Source: Bacteroidaceae bacterium (GTDB lineage: Bacteria > Bacteroidota > Bacteroidia > Bacteroidales > Bacteroidaceae). From it: a DNA stretch of 49,196 bases. Positions 1 to 7,094 of this stretch are shown here, in pieces; the stretch's first letter is position 1, and each line of letters opens with the position of its first letter. A program made the translations under genes and the position numbers. The stretch spans positions 1-49,196 of the forward strand of contig JAFXNA010000041.1 of assembly GCA_017529865.1 (NCBI GenBank), written 5' to 3'. The notes beneath the pieces were generated by a model that made no database searches, was not told the origin of the DNA, and saw only the letters and a list, made by a program, of their open reading frames with translations.

Positions 1-450
1 CTGGCCAACACCAGCATCTCCATCACTTGCTACGACCGCAATGGCGAAATCGTGAAGCGTGTCACATCAGCCGACGAAGGAGATGTAGAGGACGGTGACA
101 ACGAAAACCAAAACGACAACGAAAACCAAGGCGGCAACAGCGGAGGTAGTGGCAACAGCGGAAGCTCCGTTCCAACCCTGACCATCAGCAAGACAGGTAG
201 CGGCACGTCGGCAGTCACCGTAGGTGGCAACGCAGTCAACAGCGGCAGTCAGATCGCAGCTGGCACCGAGGTAGCCCTCAGCGTCACCCCAGCAGCAGGT
301 CAGACCCCAACCGCAACGCTCAACGGCAGCTCAGTCACCCTGACTGAAAGCGACGGCACCTACACCGGTACCTTCCAGATGCCGGATGGCAACGCAACCC
401 TCGTCATCAACAGCGGTAGCACCGGAGGAGGAGGGGTGGATCAGAATTAG
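1..450 (+). CDS. C-terminal part of an HU-related or secreted-style protein (5' truncated)
   Basis: The frame is open from base 1 to a TAG at 448-450 (149 residues visible), so the start lies outside the window. The first 20 residues (LANTSISITCYDRNGEIVKR) look like the end of a folded domain; they remind me of the tail of Bacteroidetes HU-related DNA-binding proteins, but this is weak. A Gly/Asn/Ser/Glu/Asp-rich linker follows (about residues 24-60), then a Thr/Ser-rich beta domain of about 75 residues. Its GTEVALSVTPAAGQ...GTYTGTFQMPDGNATLVI pattern resembles the bacterial repeat fold found in many surface proteins. The protein ends in a Gly-rich tail. A strong terminator follows. Function unknown. 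Confidence 0.6.
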   Translation: MANTSISITCYDRNGEIVKRVTSADEGDVEDGDNENQNDNENQGGNSGGSGNSGSSVPTLTISKTGSGTSAVTVGGNAVNSGSQIAAGTEVALSVTPAAGQTPTATLNGSSVTLTESDGTYTGTFQMPDGNATLVINSGSTGGGGVDQN

Positions 451-454
451 CGGC

Positions 455-528
455 CCCCTTCTAACTCCCCCCTCAAGGGGGAGGACTAGCCTCTCCCTAA
501 CCCTCCCCTCAAGGGGGAGGACTGGGAA
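455..528. repeat. Two copies of a GC-rich palindromic dispersed repeat
   Basis: Two tandem units of the form CTCCCC..TCAAGGGGGAGGACT lie directly after the stop codon of the preceding gene; the first is preceded by GCCCCCTTCTAACTCCCCCC. Each can fold as a CCCC(T)C/G(A)GGGG hairpin. Closely related sequence recurs inside tatA (35494-35532) and mnmE (48585-48622), so this is one dispersed family of this genome. Confidence 0.8.
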
Positions 529-545
529 GAGCAAGTCTTCAAATG

Positions 546-574
546 AAAAAGGATGCGCACGGCATCCTTTTTTT
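546..574 (+). terminator. Intrinsic terminator
   Basis: Stem AAAAAGGATGC (546-556) pairs with GCATCCTTTTT (562-572) around a 5-base loop, followed by a T run. It ends the first, truncated gene. Confidence 0.85.
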
Positions 575-589
575 GATTTCAATTAGCAA

Positions 590-622
590 ATAATTATGAA
601 TTATGAATTATGAATTAGAAAT
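590..622. repeat. ATTATGA short tandem repeat
   Basis: About three 9-base units of the type AATTATGAATTATGAATT fill the spacer between the terminator and the promoter. A degenerate relative is present at 40525-40560. Confidence 0.6.
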
Positions 623-629
623 TATTTCG

Positions 630-637
630 TACCTTTG
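630..637 (+). promoter_or_regulatory. Bacteroidetes -7 box
   Basis: TACCTTTG fits TAnnTTTG and lies 34 bases before the ATG of the DUF4494 gene. No convincing -33 TTTG is present at the usual distance. Confidence 0.65.
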
Positions 638-670
638 CACCCGATTTAATAAATAAAAAGGAAAAAGAAG

Positions 671-1123
671 ATGTTAGGAACAAACTGGTTTGAATGTAAA
701 GTAGAAGCTGAGAAGGCCGCCGAGGGCGGAATGAGCCGAGTATTCAAAGAATCATATCTGGTCGATGCACTGAACTTCACCGATGCCGAGGCACGCATCA
801 CGAAGGAAGTGGCTCCGTTCTGCAACGGTGCACTGACCATCAAGAACATCACGCCGACGAAAATCAGCGAGCTGTTCACCAACGAAGCGGAGGATGCCGA
901 CAAATGGTATAAAGTGAAGTGCAACTTCATCACCTTCGACGAGAAAACCGAAACCGAAAAGCGCACGGCCAACTTCATGCTGGTACAGGCTGCCAACCTG
1001 CGCGGTGCTCTCGAACGGTTCGAGGAAGGCATGAAGACCACGATGGCCGACTACGAAATCGCTGCCATTCAGGAGACGCCGCTATTGGATGTGTTTCCAT
1101 TCGCCGTAAAGAGTGAAGAGTAA
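671..1123 (+). CDS. DUF4494 domain protein
   Basis: A 150-aa soluble protein without signal peptide, beginning MLGTNWFECKVEAEK. The pattern of an N-terminal W-F/Y-x-C/V-K strand, a YLVDALNFTDAEARI segment and a WYKVKCNFITFDEKT strand is that of the Bacteroidetes-only family DUF4494, of unknown function. It is first in a + operon and its stop codon lies one base before the ATG of yggS, so translation is probably coupled. The last five residues, VKSEE, are encoded by a GTAAAGAGTGAAGAG repeat also seen at the tatA/tatC junction and inside the U32 gene, so the native C-terminus may have been altered by that repeat. Family call good; role unknown. Confidence 0.85.
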   Translation: MLGTNWFECKVEAEKAAEGGMSRVFKESYLVDALNFTDAEARITKEVAPFCNGALTIKNITPTKISELFTNEAEDADKWYKVKCNFITFDEKTETEKRTANFMLVQAANLRGALERFEEGMKTTMADYEIAAIQETPLLDVFPFAVKSEE

Positions 1124-1124
1124 A

Positions 1125-1805
1125 ATGACCGACGTAGCACATAACCTGCAGAGCCTCCGCCAAGAGCTCGACGGCAGTGGAGTGACACTCGTAGCCGTGT
1201 CGAAGTACCATCCCGTGGAGATGCTACGACAAGCCTACGACGCCGGACAACGCATCTTCGGCGAAAGCCACGTGCAGGAACTGGACGAGAAATACCCCCA
1301 GCTGCCCGACGACATCGAGTGGCACTTCATCGGCCACTTGCAGACCAACAAGGTGAAGTACATCGCACCTTATATATCCCTGATACACGCCGTCGATACC
1401 ATGAAGCTGCTCCGGGAAATCGACAAACAAGCCACAAAATCGGAACGGACCATTGACTGCCTGCTGCAAGTACACGTAGCACAGGAGGAAACGAAATTCG
1501 GCTTCCTGCCCAGCGAACTCCGCGAGATGATGGACGAAGGCGAATGGAGGACACTGACCAACGTCAGGATTCGCGGCCTGATGTGCATGGCTACCAATAC
1601 CGACGACACGACCCAGATACACCGCGAGTTCCGCCAGGTAAAGGAACTGTTCGACGAAATCCGCGCCAAGCACTTCGCCGGCGACCCCTCCTTCAGCGAG
1701 CTCTCCATGGGCATGAGCGACGATTACCCCATCGCCATCGAGGAAGGCAGTACCATGATACGCGTAGGCAGCCTGATATTCGGACAGAGAAATTATAATA
1801 GATAG
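1125..1805 (+). CDS. yggS: YggS/PLPBP-family pyridoxal phosphate homeostasis protein
   Basis: 226 aa, single-domain alanine racemase-like barrel that binds PLP without known catalysis and helps balance PLP and amino-acid pools. Visible family signatures are VTLVAVSKYHP (the PLP lysine), RIFGESHVQEL, IEWHFIGHLQTNKVKY, RIRGLMCMAT and the C-terminal phosphate-binding LSMGMSDDYPIAIEEGST then RVGSLIFGQR. I chose ATG 1125; a GTG at 1113 is in frame but overlaps the DUF4494 stop and adds only MKSK. It is the second gene of the operon, and its TAG stop is the first base of a 9-base tandem repeat (1803-1839). Confidence 0.95.
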   Translation: MTDVAHNLQSLRQELDGSGVTLVAVSKYHPVEMLRQAYDAGQRIFGESHVQELDEKYPQLPDDIEWHFIGHLQTNKVKYIAPYISLIHAVDTMKLLREIDKQATKSERTIDCLLQVHVAQEETKFGFLPSELREMMDEGEWRTLTNVRIRGLMCMATNTDDTTQIHREFRQVKELFDEIRAKHFAGDPSFSELSMGMSDDYPIAIEEGSTMIRVGSLIFGQRNYNR

Positions 1806-1839
1806 TGATTATAGTGACTATAGTGACTATAGTTGATAG
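1803..1839. repeat. 9-base tandem repeat ATAGTGACT at the yggS stop codon
   Basis: TAGTGATT followed by two exact ATAGTGACT units and a partial third. The first TAG is the yggS stop codon. It occupies most of the 61-base spacer to the next gene. Confidence 0.8.
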
Positions 1840-1866
1840 CAACACAATCACAAACAAATCACGACC

Positions 1867-2469
1867 ATGAGATTAGTAGTAGACAACGCCAAAGACGCGG
1901 CCCGCGAAATTGCTCGCATCGTAGACATGCGACTCAGTTTCGACGCACTCAGCAGCCTCACCGCACTGCTCCAGCCCCAGAAATACCGCCACCGCACCTT
2001 TATCCAGACACCGGGCGAAACCACAACTACCATCGCCTTCGTCGCCAAAGGGCTTATCCGCCAATACCAACCGACGGACGAACAGGACGCGATGTACGAC
2101 ATCTGCCATGAGGACGACATGCTTCTCAGCATGGAAAGCCTCATCAGCCAGACTCCTTCCCCACTCTACATTCAGACCCTCGAGCCAACCATCATCTATG
2201 CGATTGACTATCAGGAACTCAAGCAACTGGCAACACGACTCCCGGAGATCAGCGAACTCCTCACCCGTCTGCTCGAACGCTACATCATGCGTATGGCAGC
2301 ACGCCAGCACTACCTCGACCTCCCGCCCATCGAGCGATACCTCGCCCTCATGGATGCCGATAGCGAAATCATCCGCCGCACCCCTCTCAAATACGTCGCG
2401 TGGTATCTCCGCATGGCCCCCGAAACCCTGAGCCGAGTAAGAAACAAGCTCAACAAAACCGAGAACTAA
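1867..2469 (+). CDS. Crp/Fnr-family transcriptional regulator
   Basis: 200 aa. An N-terminal cyclic-nucleotide-binding-like beta roll (residues about 20-125) contains the typical KYRHRTFIQTPGETTTTIAFVAKGLIRQY strands. A linking helix follows and then a compact C-terminal winged helix ending LKYVAWYLRMAPETLSRVRNKL, where the recognition helix pattern xxPETLSRxRxKL is that of Bacteroidetes Crp-like proteins. No FNR-type cysteine cluster is seen, and the cNMP phosphate-binding arginine motif is not evident, so the ligand is unknown. It sits between yggS and a 2-hydroxyacid dehydrogenase in one operon and could control it; that is inference. Confidence 0.88.
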   Translation: MRLVVDNAKDAAREIARIVDMRLSFDALSSLTALLQPQKYRHRTFIQTPGETTTTIAFVAKGLIRQYQPTDEQDAMYDICHEDDMLLSMESLISQTPSPLYIQTLEPTIIYAIDYQELKQLATRLPEISELLTRLLERYIMRMAARQHYLDLPPIERYLALMDADSEIIRRTPLKYVAWYLRMAPETLSRVRNKLNKTEN

Positions 2470-2484
2470 TAAACAGAAGCAGAA

Positions 2485-3438
2485 GTGAAAATAGTAATTC
2501 TTGACGCATATACCGTAAACCCCGGCGACCTGACGTGGCATCCCCTCGAAGAGATGGCCGACCTCGTAATCTACGACCGCACACAACCCGAGCAGGTAGT
2601 AGAGCGATGCAAAGGCGCAGAAATCGTCCTGACAAACAAAGTCATCCTCGACGCCGAAGTGCTCAACCACCTCCCCCACCTCACGTATATAGGGGTTTTG
2701 GCAACGGGATATAACGTCGTCGACCTCGAAGTAGCCTCCCGCCAAAGTATCACCGTAACGAACATCCCCGCCTACAGTACCAACAGCGTGGCACAGATGG
2801 TCTGGGCACACATTCTCAATATAACCAACCGCGTGGGCCACTATGCCGAAGAGAACAAAAACGGGCGATGGACACGCAGCAAAGACTTCTGCTACTACGA
2901 CTATACCCATAGCGAACTCGCCGGGAAGACAATAGGCATCGTCGGACTGGGTAATACCGGTATGGCCACCGCACGAATCGCACAGGCATTCGGGATGAAC
3001 GTCATCGCCTACACATCGAAAGACAAACTGCCCGAAGAGATGAAGAAAGTGACCTTGGACGAGTTGTTTAAAAGCAGCGACATCGTCAGCCTCCATTGCC
3101 CGCTCACCAACGAGACAAAAGAACTCGTCAACAAAGAACGCCTGGCCATGATGAAACCCACCGCCATCCTCATCAACACCAGCCGCGGTCCGGTAGTCAA
3201 CGAAACCGACGTAGCCGCAGCACTCAACGAAGGCAAGATAGCCGCATTCGGCGCCGATGTCGTCTCCGTCGAACCCGCCAAGAAAGGCAATCCCCTCCTC
3301 ATGGCCAAGAACTGCTTCCTCACCCCACACATCGCATGGGCCACAAAGGAAGCCCGCCAACGCCTCATCGACATCTGCATCGCCAACATCAAGGCATTTC
3401 TGGACGACAAACCTCAGAATGTAGTGAACGAACACTAA
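2485..3438 (+). CDS. D-2-hydroxyacid dehydrogenase (glycerate/hydroxypyruvate type)
   Basis: 317 aa, NAD(P)-dependent 2-hydroxyacid dehydrogenase. The Rossmann motif is GIVGLGNTGMATARIA (GxGxxG). The catalytic triad is visible as Arg in LINTSRGPVVNE, Glu in VVSVEPAKKGNP and His in LTPHIAWATKEARQR. Overall layout and the N-terminal VILDAYTVNPGDLTWHPLE match bacterial glycerate dehydrogenases (HprA-like), which reduce hydroxypyruvate or glyoxylate. The start is GTG at 2485, 15 bases after the Crp/Fnr gene, so co-transcription is likely. A terminator follows at 3483. Exact substrate is not certain. Confidence 0.88.
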   Translation: MKIVILDAYTVNPGDLTWHPLEEMADLVIYDRTQPEQVVERCKGAEIVLTNKVILDAEVLNHLPHLTYIGVLATGYNVVDLEVASRQSITVTNIPAYSTNSVAQMVWAHILNITNRVGHYAEENKNGRWTRSKDFCYYDYTHSELAGKTIGIVGLGNTGMATARIAQAFGMNVIAYTSKDKLPEEMKKVTLDELFKSSDIVSLHCPLTNETKELVNKERLAMMKPTAILINTSRGPVVNETDVAAALNEGKIAAFGADVVSVEPAKKGNPLLMAKNCFLTPHIAWATKEARQRLIDICIANIKAFLDDKPQNVVNEH

Positions 3439-3482
3439 AAGGCCAAAGGCATAAAACCGGTATAAAAAACCACCCGAAAAAT

Positions 3483-3522
3483 GAAAAACGAGGCAATTCA
3501 CTTCGTTTTTCTTCTTTTTTTT
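3483..3522 (+). terminator. Intrinsic terminator with an overlapping alternative pairing
   Basis: GAAAAACGA (3483-3491) pairs perfectly with TCGTTTTTC (3503-3511), followed by a T-rich run to 3522. The segment CGAGGCAATT (3489-3498) is also exactly complementary to AATTGCCTCG (3529-3538), so a mutually exclusive hairpin is possible. Confidence 0.75.
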
Positions 3523-3566
3523 ACAAATAATTGCCTCGCAGCAACATCTACCTCATAGTTTTTTTG

Positions 3567-3574
3567 TAATTTTG
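3567..3574 (+). promoter_or_regulatory. -7 box for rpsA
   Basis: TAATTTTG matches TAnnTTTG and lies 87 bases before the rpsA ATG, leaving a 5' leader of roughly 75-80 bases. A -33 element is not obvious. Confidence 0.7.
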
Positions 3575-3660
3575 CAGCCGATTTGCGCGTCGCACCTATG
3601 CGGGCGCGTATAAACAACATAATGTCCAACTTGTCAAATTAAAAAAAGAACAAAAGAATT

Positions 3661-5451
3661 ATGACAGAAACAAAGAACATCAAACCGTTGGAAGACTTCG
3701 ATTGGGAAGCGTTCGAACACGGAAAAAACCCAGCAAACATTGCTGAAGAAACAAAGGCTTACGAAGGCACTTTGAACAACATCAACGACAACGAAGTAGT
3801 TGATGGTACAGTAACAGCTATGAACGACCGCGAAGTGGTTGTAAACATTGGCTACAAATCAGACGGTATCATTCCTCGCAATGAGTTCCGTTACAACCCA
3901 GAACTCGCTGTTGGCGACAAGGTAGAAGTTTACATCGAGAACCAGGAAGACAAGAAAGGTCAGCTGATTCTTTCTCACAAGAGAGCACGTCAGTCTCGCT
4001 CTTGGGATCGCGTAAACGCAGCATTCGACAGCGCAGAAATCGTTAAGGGATTCATCAAGTGCCGCACAAAGGGTGGTATGATTGTTGACATACTCGGAAC
4101 CGAAGCATTCCTCCCAGGAAGCCAGATCGACGTGAAGCCTATCCACGACTATGATACATTCGTTGGTAAGACAATGGAATTCAAGATTGTGAAAATCAAT
4201 CAGGACTTCAAGAACGTTGTCGTATCACACAAAGCATTGATTGAAGCAGAAATCGAACAGCAGAAGAAAGAGATTATCAGCAAGCTCGAGAAAGGTCAGA
4301 TTCTTGAAGGTGTCGTTAAGAACATCACATCTTACGGCGTATTCATCGACCTCGGCGGTGTTGACGGTCTCATCCATATCACAGACCTCTCTTGGGGCCG
4401 CGTAAGCGATCCTAAGGAAGTAGTTGAGCTCGACCAGAAGATCAATGTCGTTATCCTCGACTTCGACGAAGAGAAGAAGCGCATTGCCCTCGGTCTGAAG
4501 CAGCTCACTCCACATCCATGGGATGCACTCGATGCAGACCTCAAGGTTGGCGATAAGGTGAAGGGTAAAGTAGTCGTTATGGCTGACTACGGAGCATTCA
4601 TCGAAATTGCACCAGGCGTAGAAGGACTGATCCACGTATCAGAAATGAGCTGGAGCGCACACCTCCACAGCGCACAAGACTTCATGAAGGTGGGCGACGA
4701 AGTAGAAGCTGTTATCCTCACCCTCGACCGCGACGAGCGCAAGATGTCACTTGGTATCAAGCAGCTCAAGCCAGATCCATGGGAGAAGATTGAAGAGAAA
4801 TACCCTGTTGGTTCTAACCACATGGCAAAAGTTCGCAACTTCACTAACTTCGGTGTATTCGTAGAAATCGAAGAAGGTGTAGACGGACTTATCCACATCT
4901 CCGACCTCTCTTGGACCAAGAAGATCAAGCACCCATCAGAGTTCACACAGATCGGTGCAGAAATCGAAGTACAAGTACTCGATATCGACAAGGAGAACCG
5001 TCGTCTGAGCCTCGGCCACAAGCAAATCGAGGAGAATCCTTGGGACAACTTCGAGACTATCTTCACACAGGATTCTGTTCACGAAGGTAAGATTGTCGAA
5101 ATCCTCGACAAGGGTGCAGTCATCAGCCTCGAACATGGTGTTGAAGGATTCGCAACTCCTAAGCACCTCGTGAAGGAAGATGGTAGCCAGGCACAACTTG
5201 GCGAAACCCTCGAATTCAAGGTTATCGAGTTCAACAAAGACGCTAAGCGTATCATCCTTTCTCACAGCCGCATCTTCGAAGATGTACAGCGTGCTGAGGC
5301 TAAGGCAGCAAAGAAAGAAGCTGCTGCAGCTAAGAAGGCAACTAAGGCTAAGAAAGAAGAAGCTCCTGCTATCCAGAACAAGGCAGCCAGCACAACTCTT
5401 GGCGACATCGATGCACTCGCAGCATTGAAGGCAGAAATGACAAAGGAATAA
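3661..5451 (+). CDS. rpsA: 30S ribosomal protein S1
   Basis: 596 aa. Six S1/OB-type RNA-binding repeats can be followed: about residues 40-110, 125-190, 210-280, 295-368, 382-455 and 468-535. The central repeats carry the classic signatures SYGVFIDLGGVDGLIHITDLSW, DYGAFIEIAPGVEGLIHVSEMSW and NFGVFVEIEEGVDGLIHISDLSW (each given here to show the V-x-G-L-I-H core). It recruits mRNA to the 30S subunit, important in a phylum that uses few Shine-Dalgarno sites. The C-terminus is a Lys/Ala/Glu-rich tail (KAAKKEAAAAKKATKAKKEE). It has its own promoter and terminator. Codon use is typical of a highly expressed gene (GGT, GTT, CGC). Confidence 0.97.
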   Translation: MTETKNIKPLEDFDWEAFEHGKNPANIAEETKAYEGTLNNINDNEVVDGTVTAMNDREVVVNIGYKSDGIIPRNEFRYNPELAVGDKVEVYIENQEDKKGQLILSHKRARQSRSWDRVNAAFDSAEIVKGFIKCRTKGGMIVDILGTEAFLPGSQIDVKPIHDYDTFVGKTMEFKIVKINQDFKNVVVSHKALIEAEIEQQKKEIISKLEKGQILEGVVKNITSYGVFIDLGGVDGLIHITDLSWGRVSDPKEVVELDQKINVVILDFDEEKKRIALGLKQLTPHPWDALDADLKVGDKVKGKVVVMADYGAFIEIAPGVEGLIHVSEMSWSAHLHSAQDFMKVGDEVEAVILTLDRDERKMSLGIKQLKPDPWEKIEEKYPVGSNHMAKVRNFTNFGVFVEIEEGVDGLIHISDLSWTKKIKHPSEFTQIGAEIEVQVLDIDKENRRLSLGHKQIEENPWDNFETIFTQDSVHEGKIVEILDKGAVISLEHGVEGFATPKHLVKEDGSQAQLGETLEFKVIEFNKDAKRIILSHSRIFEDVQRAEAKAAKKEAAAAKKATKAKKEEAPAIQNKAASTTLGDIDALAALKAEMTKE

Positions 5452-5475
5452 ACTCATTTGTTCCTATATATAATT

Positions 5476-5513
5476 AATAAGGTGTACCGTTTGATGTGCA
5501 CCTTATTTTTTTA
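5476..5513 (+). terminator. Intrinsic terminator of rpsA
   Basis: AATAAGGTG (5476-5484) pairs with CACCTTATT (5499-5507), followed by TTTTTT. Confidence 0.9.
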
Positions 5514-5612
5514 TAATTAGGCAATTATTGTCATCATTCTACCAGAAAAAGGCAAAAAAACTGTTAAAACTGACCTTAATACGAAAAAAGTTTGAAAAAA
5601 GTATGCAAAAAA

Positions 5613-5644
5613 TTTGCAGGATTCAAAAAGTAATCGTAATTTTG
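5613..5644 (+). promoter_or_regulatory. Bacteroidetes promoter (-33 and -7)
   Basis: TTTG at 5613-5616 and TAATTTTG at 5637-5644 are 20 bases apart, a full match to the TTTG/TAnnTTTG consensus. It lies inside the longest possible open frame, which shows that the real start of the next gene is ATG 5671 and not an upstream codon. Confidence 0.85.
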
Positions 5645-5670
5645 CCACGAAATATAAAACAGCGCTGCGT

Positions 5671-5997
5671 ATGAATAAAAAATTACTATTAATATTGGCT
5701 CTCACGATGCTGCTTGGAACAAGTCAATCAGCAAAAGCTCAGGATGTGCAGAAACCACAGACTGAGAAAACGCAGATTGAGGTTGAACAACAAGCAGTAT
5801 CTATCATTGTCAACGAATCAGCGATACACATCAAGAACGCAGAAAAACAAGTACTTGAGATTTACAATTTGGCTGGTGTAAAAGTCAGTTCCATCAAAAT
5901 TGACAGCGCCGACAAAGTGATAGAGCTTGCTAATCTGCCTAAAGGTTGCTACATCCTGAAAGTTGGAAAAACCGTTAGAAAGTGCTATTTGAAATAA
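5671..5997 (+). CDS. Very small exported protein with a type IX-like sorting domain
   Basis: 108 aa from ATG 5671, chosen because the promoter covers any earlier start. Residues 1-24 are a Sec signal peptide (MNKKLLLILALTMLLGTSQS, cleavage near AKA-QD). A short Gln/Glu/Lys-rich linker follows, then about 60 residues forming the beta-sandwich pattern of a type A C-terminal sorting domain: LEIYNLAGVKVSS, VIELANLPKGCYILKVG, and a basic end KTVRKCYLK. In large secreted proteins this tail directs export by the type IX system and is removed; here there is almost no cargo. It could be a surface-attached mini-protein or a decoy. Not a recognised named family. It lies upstream of the sigma/anti-sigma genes in the same direction. 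Confidence 0.75.
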   Translation: MNKKLLLILALTMLLGTSQSAKAQDVQKPQTEKTQIEVEQQAVSIIVNESAIHIKNAEKQVLEIYNLAGVKVSSIKIDSADKVIELANLPKGCYILKVGKTVRKCYLK

Positions 5998-6103
5998 CAC
6001 ATCTAACATATCTTTGAGACTCTTGTTAACTACAAGAGTTTGAACTATTAAACCTCTGCTTTGAAAAAGCAAACCCCAAAGGTGATCTCTACGCTAGGCA
6101 ACG

Positions 6104-6649
6104 ATGAGTAAGTATAACGAAGAAGAGACATTAATTCGATTGCAAGATCCTAAGACACAGACCCGAGCATTCGAAGAAATTGTCAATCATTATAGCCAAC
6201 CCCTCTACTGGCAAATACGTCGATTAGTCGTTGATCATGAGGATGCAGATGACGTTTTGCAAAACACATTCATCAAAGCGTGGACAAATATCACTTCCTT
6301 CAGAGGAGAATCCAAACTCTCAACATGGCTTTACAAGATTGCATATAATGAGAGTTTAACATTCCTAAATCATAAACGAGAGCAGTTGTCAATCGATGAT
6401 CTTAACTCGATGACCATGGAAACCCTCGAAAGCGATCCTTATTTTGATGGCGACGAAACCCAACTCATGCTTCAAGAAGCTATTAACACGCTTCCTGACA
6501 AACAAAAGGCGGTATTCAACATGAAATACTTCGAAGAGATGAAATATGAGGATATGTCACAGATTACGGGGACAAGTGTTGGTGCTCTCAAAGCCTCATT
6601 CCATTTGGCTGTCAAAAAAATTGAAGAATATTTTAATAACAGGGATTAA
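6104..6649 (+). CDS. ECF-type RNA polymerase sigma factor
   Basis: 181 aa, sigma-70 family, group 4. Region 2 runs about residues 25-95 with HEDADDVLQNTFIKAWTNI and STWLYKIAYNESLTFL (the -10-binding helices). Region 4 (about 128-176) has INTLPDKQKAVFNMKYFEEM then MSQITGTSVGALKASFHLAV, a canonical helix-turn-helix. No extra domains. The gene downstream, 55 bases away, encodes a single-pass membrane protein that fits an anti-sigma factor, and the gene after that a CpxP/Spy-like periplasmic protein, suggesting an envelope-stress module. The 106-base gap upstream shows no clear TAnnTTTG box, so the gene may be driven by its own sigma factor or by read-through. Confidence 0.93.
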   Translation: MSKYNEEETLIRLQDPKTQTRAFEEIVNHYSQPLYWQIRRLVVDHEDADDVLQNTFIKAWTNITSFRGESKLSTWLYKIAYNESLTFLNHKREQLSIDDLNSMTMETLESDPYFDGDETQLMLQEAINTLPDKQKAVFNMKYFEEMKYEDMSQITGTSVGALKASFHLAVKKIEEYFNNRD

Positions 6650-6704
6650 ACCTTTCTGATTGTTTTTAGTCATATAGGTGTAAATAAGTATAGTATCACA
6701 AGCT

Positions 6705-7079
6705 ATGAAAGGAGAAAAACATATTATTGACAGATGCGGTAGAAAGAATCCGTTTACCGTACCAGAGGGCTATTTCGATAACCTGACGGCTCGTGTTATG
6801 GAGAATATACCAGCAAACGAAACGAAAATCATCAGCATCGCTCCAAAGAGAAGGAGTCATTGGATGCAATGGTCGGGTTTGGTTGCAGCATGCATGGTTG
6901 GCGCAATAGTATGCGTTAATGTGTTCAACAAATCGAACCACGACGACAACTCTCAATTAATGAGCAAGATGAATACTGTAGAAACTTCGTATGAAGAATC
7001 ATATCAGGAAGACGCGCTCAACTATGCGATGGTAGATTATAACGATGTGTATAACTACCTCTCTGGAAATAGTTATTAA
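6705..7079 (+). CDS. Putative anti-sigma factor, single-pass membrane protein
   Basis: 124 aa. The cytoplasmic N-terminus has the motif NPFTVPEGYFDNLTARVMENIP, which recurs in short Bacteroidetes proteins encoded beside ECF sigma factors. One transmembrane helix spans about residues 48-70 (MQWSGLVAACMVGAIVCVNVF). The outer 50 residues are acidic and tyrosine-rich (YNDVYNYLSGNSY at the end). No zinc-binding H-x3-C-x2-C anti-sigma motif is present. The anti-sigma role comes from position and topology only. Its stop is 15 bases before the ATG of the next gene. Confidence 0.7.
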   Translation: MKGEKHIIDRCGRKNPFTVPEGYFDNLTARVMENIPANETKIISIAPKRRSHWMQWSGLVAACMVGAIVCVNVFNKSNHDDNSQLMSKMNTVETSYEESYQEDALNYAMVDYNDVYNYLSGNSY

Positions 7080-7094
7080 TTGAAGACTGTTGAC

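Noticed and set aside
1873..3501. Open frame of 542 codons on the minus strand across the regulator and dehydrogenase genes
   Set aside because: It is antisense to two well-supported genes, Cys/Val/Gly-rich without any recognisable motif, and arises from the high-C codon bias (GAC, AAC, CGC) of the + genes.
7080..7094. Upstream TTG start for the Spy-like protein
   Set aside because: It would place five extra residues before an otherwise perfect signal peptide; ATG 7095 is better.
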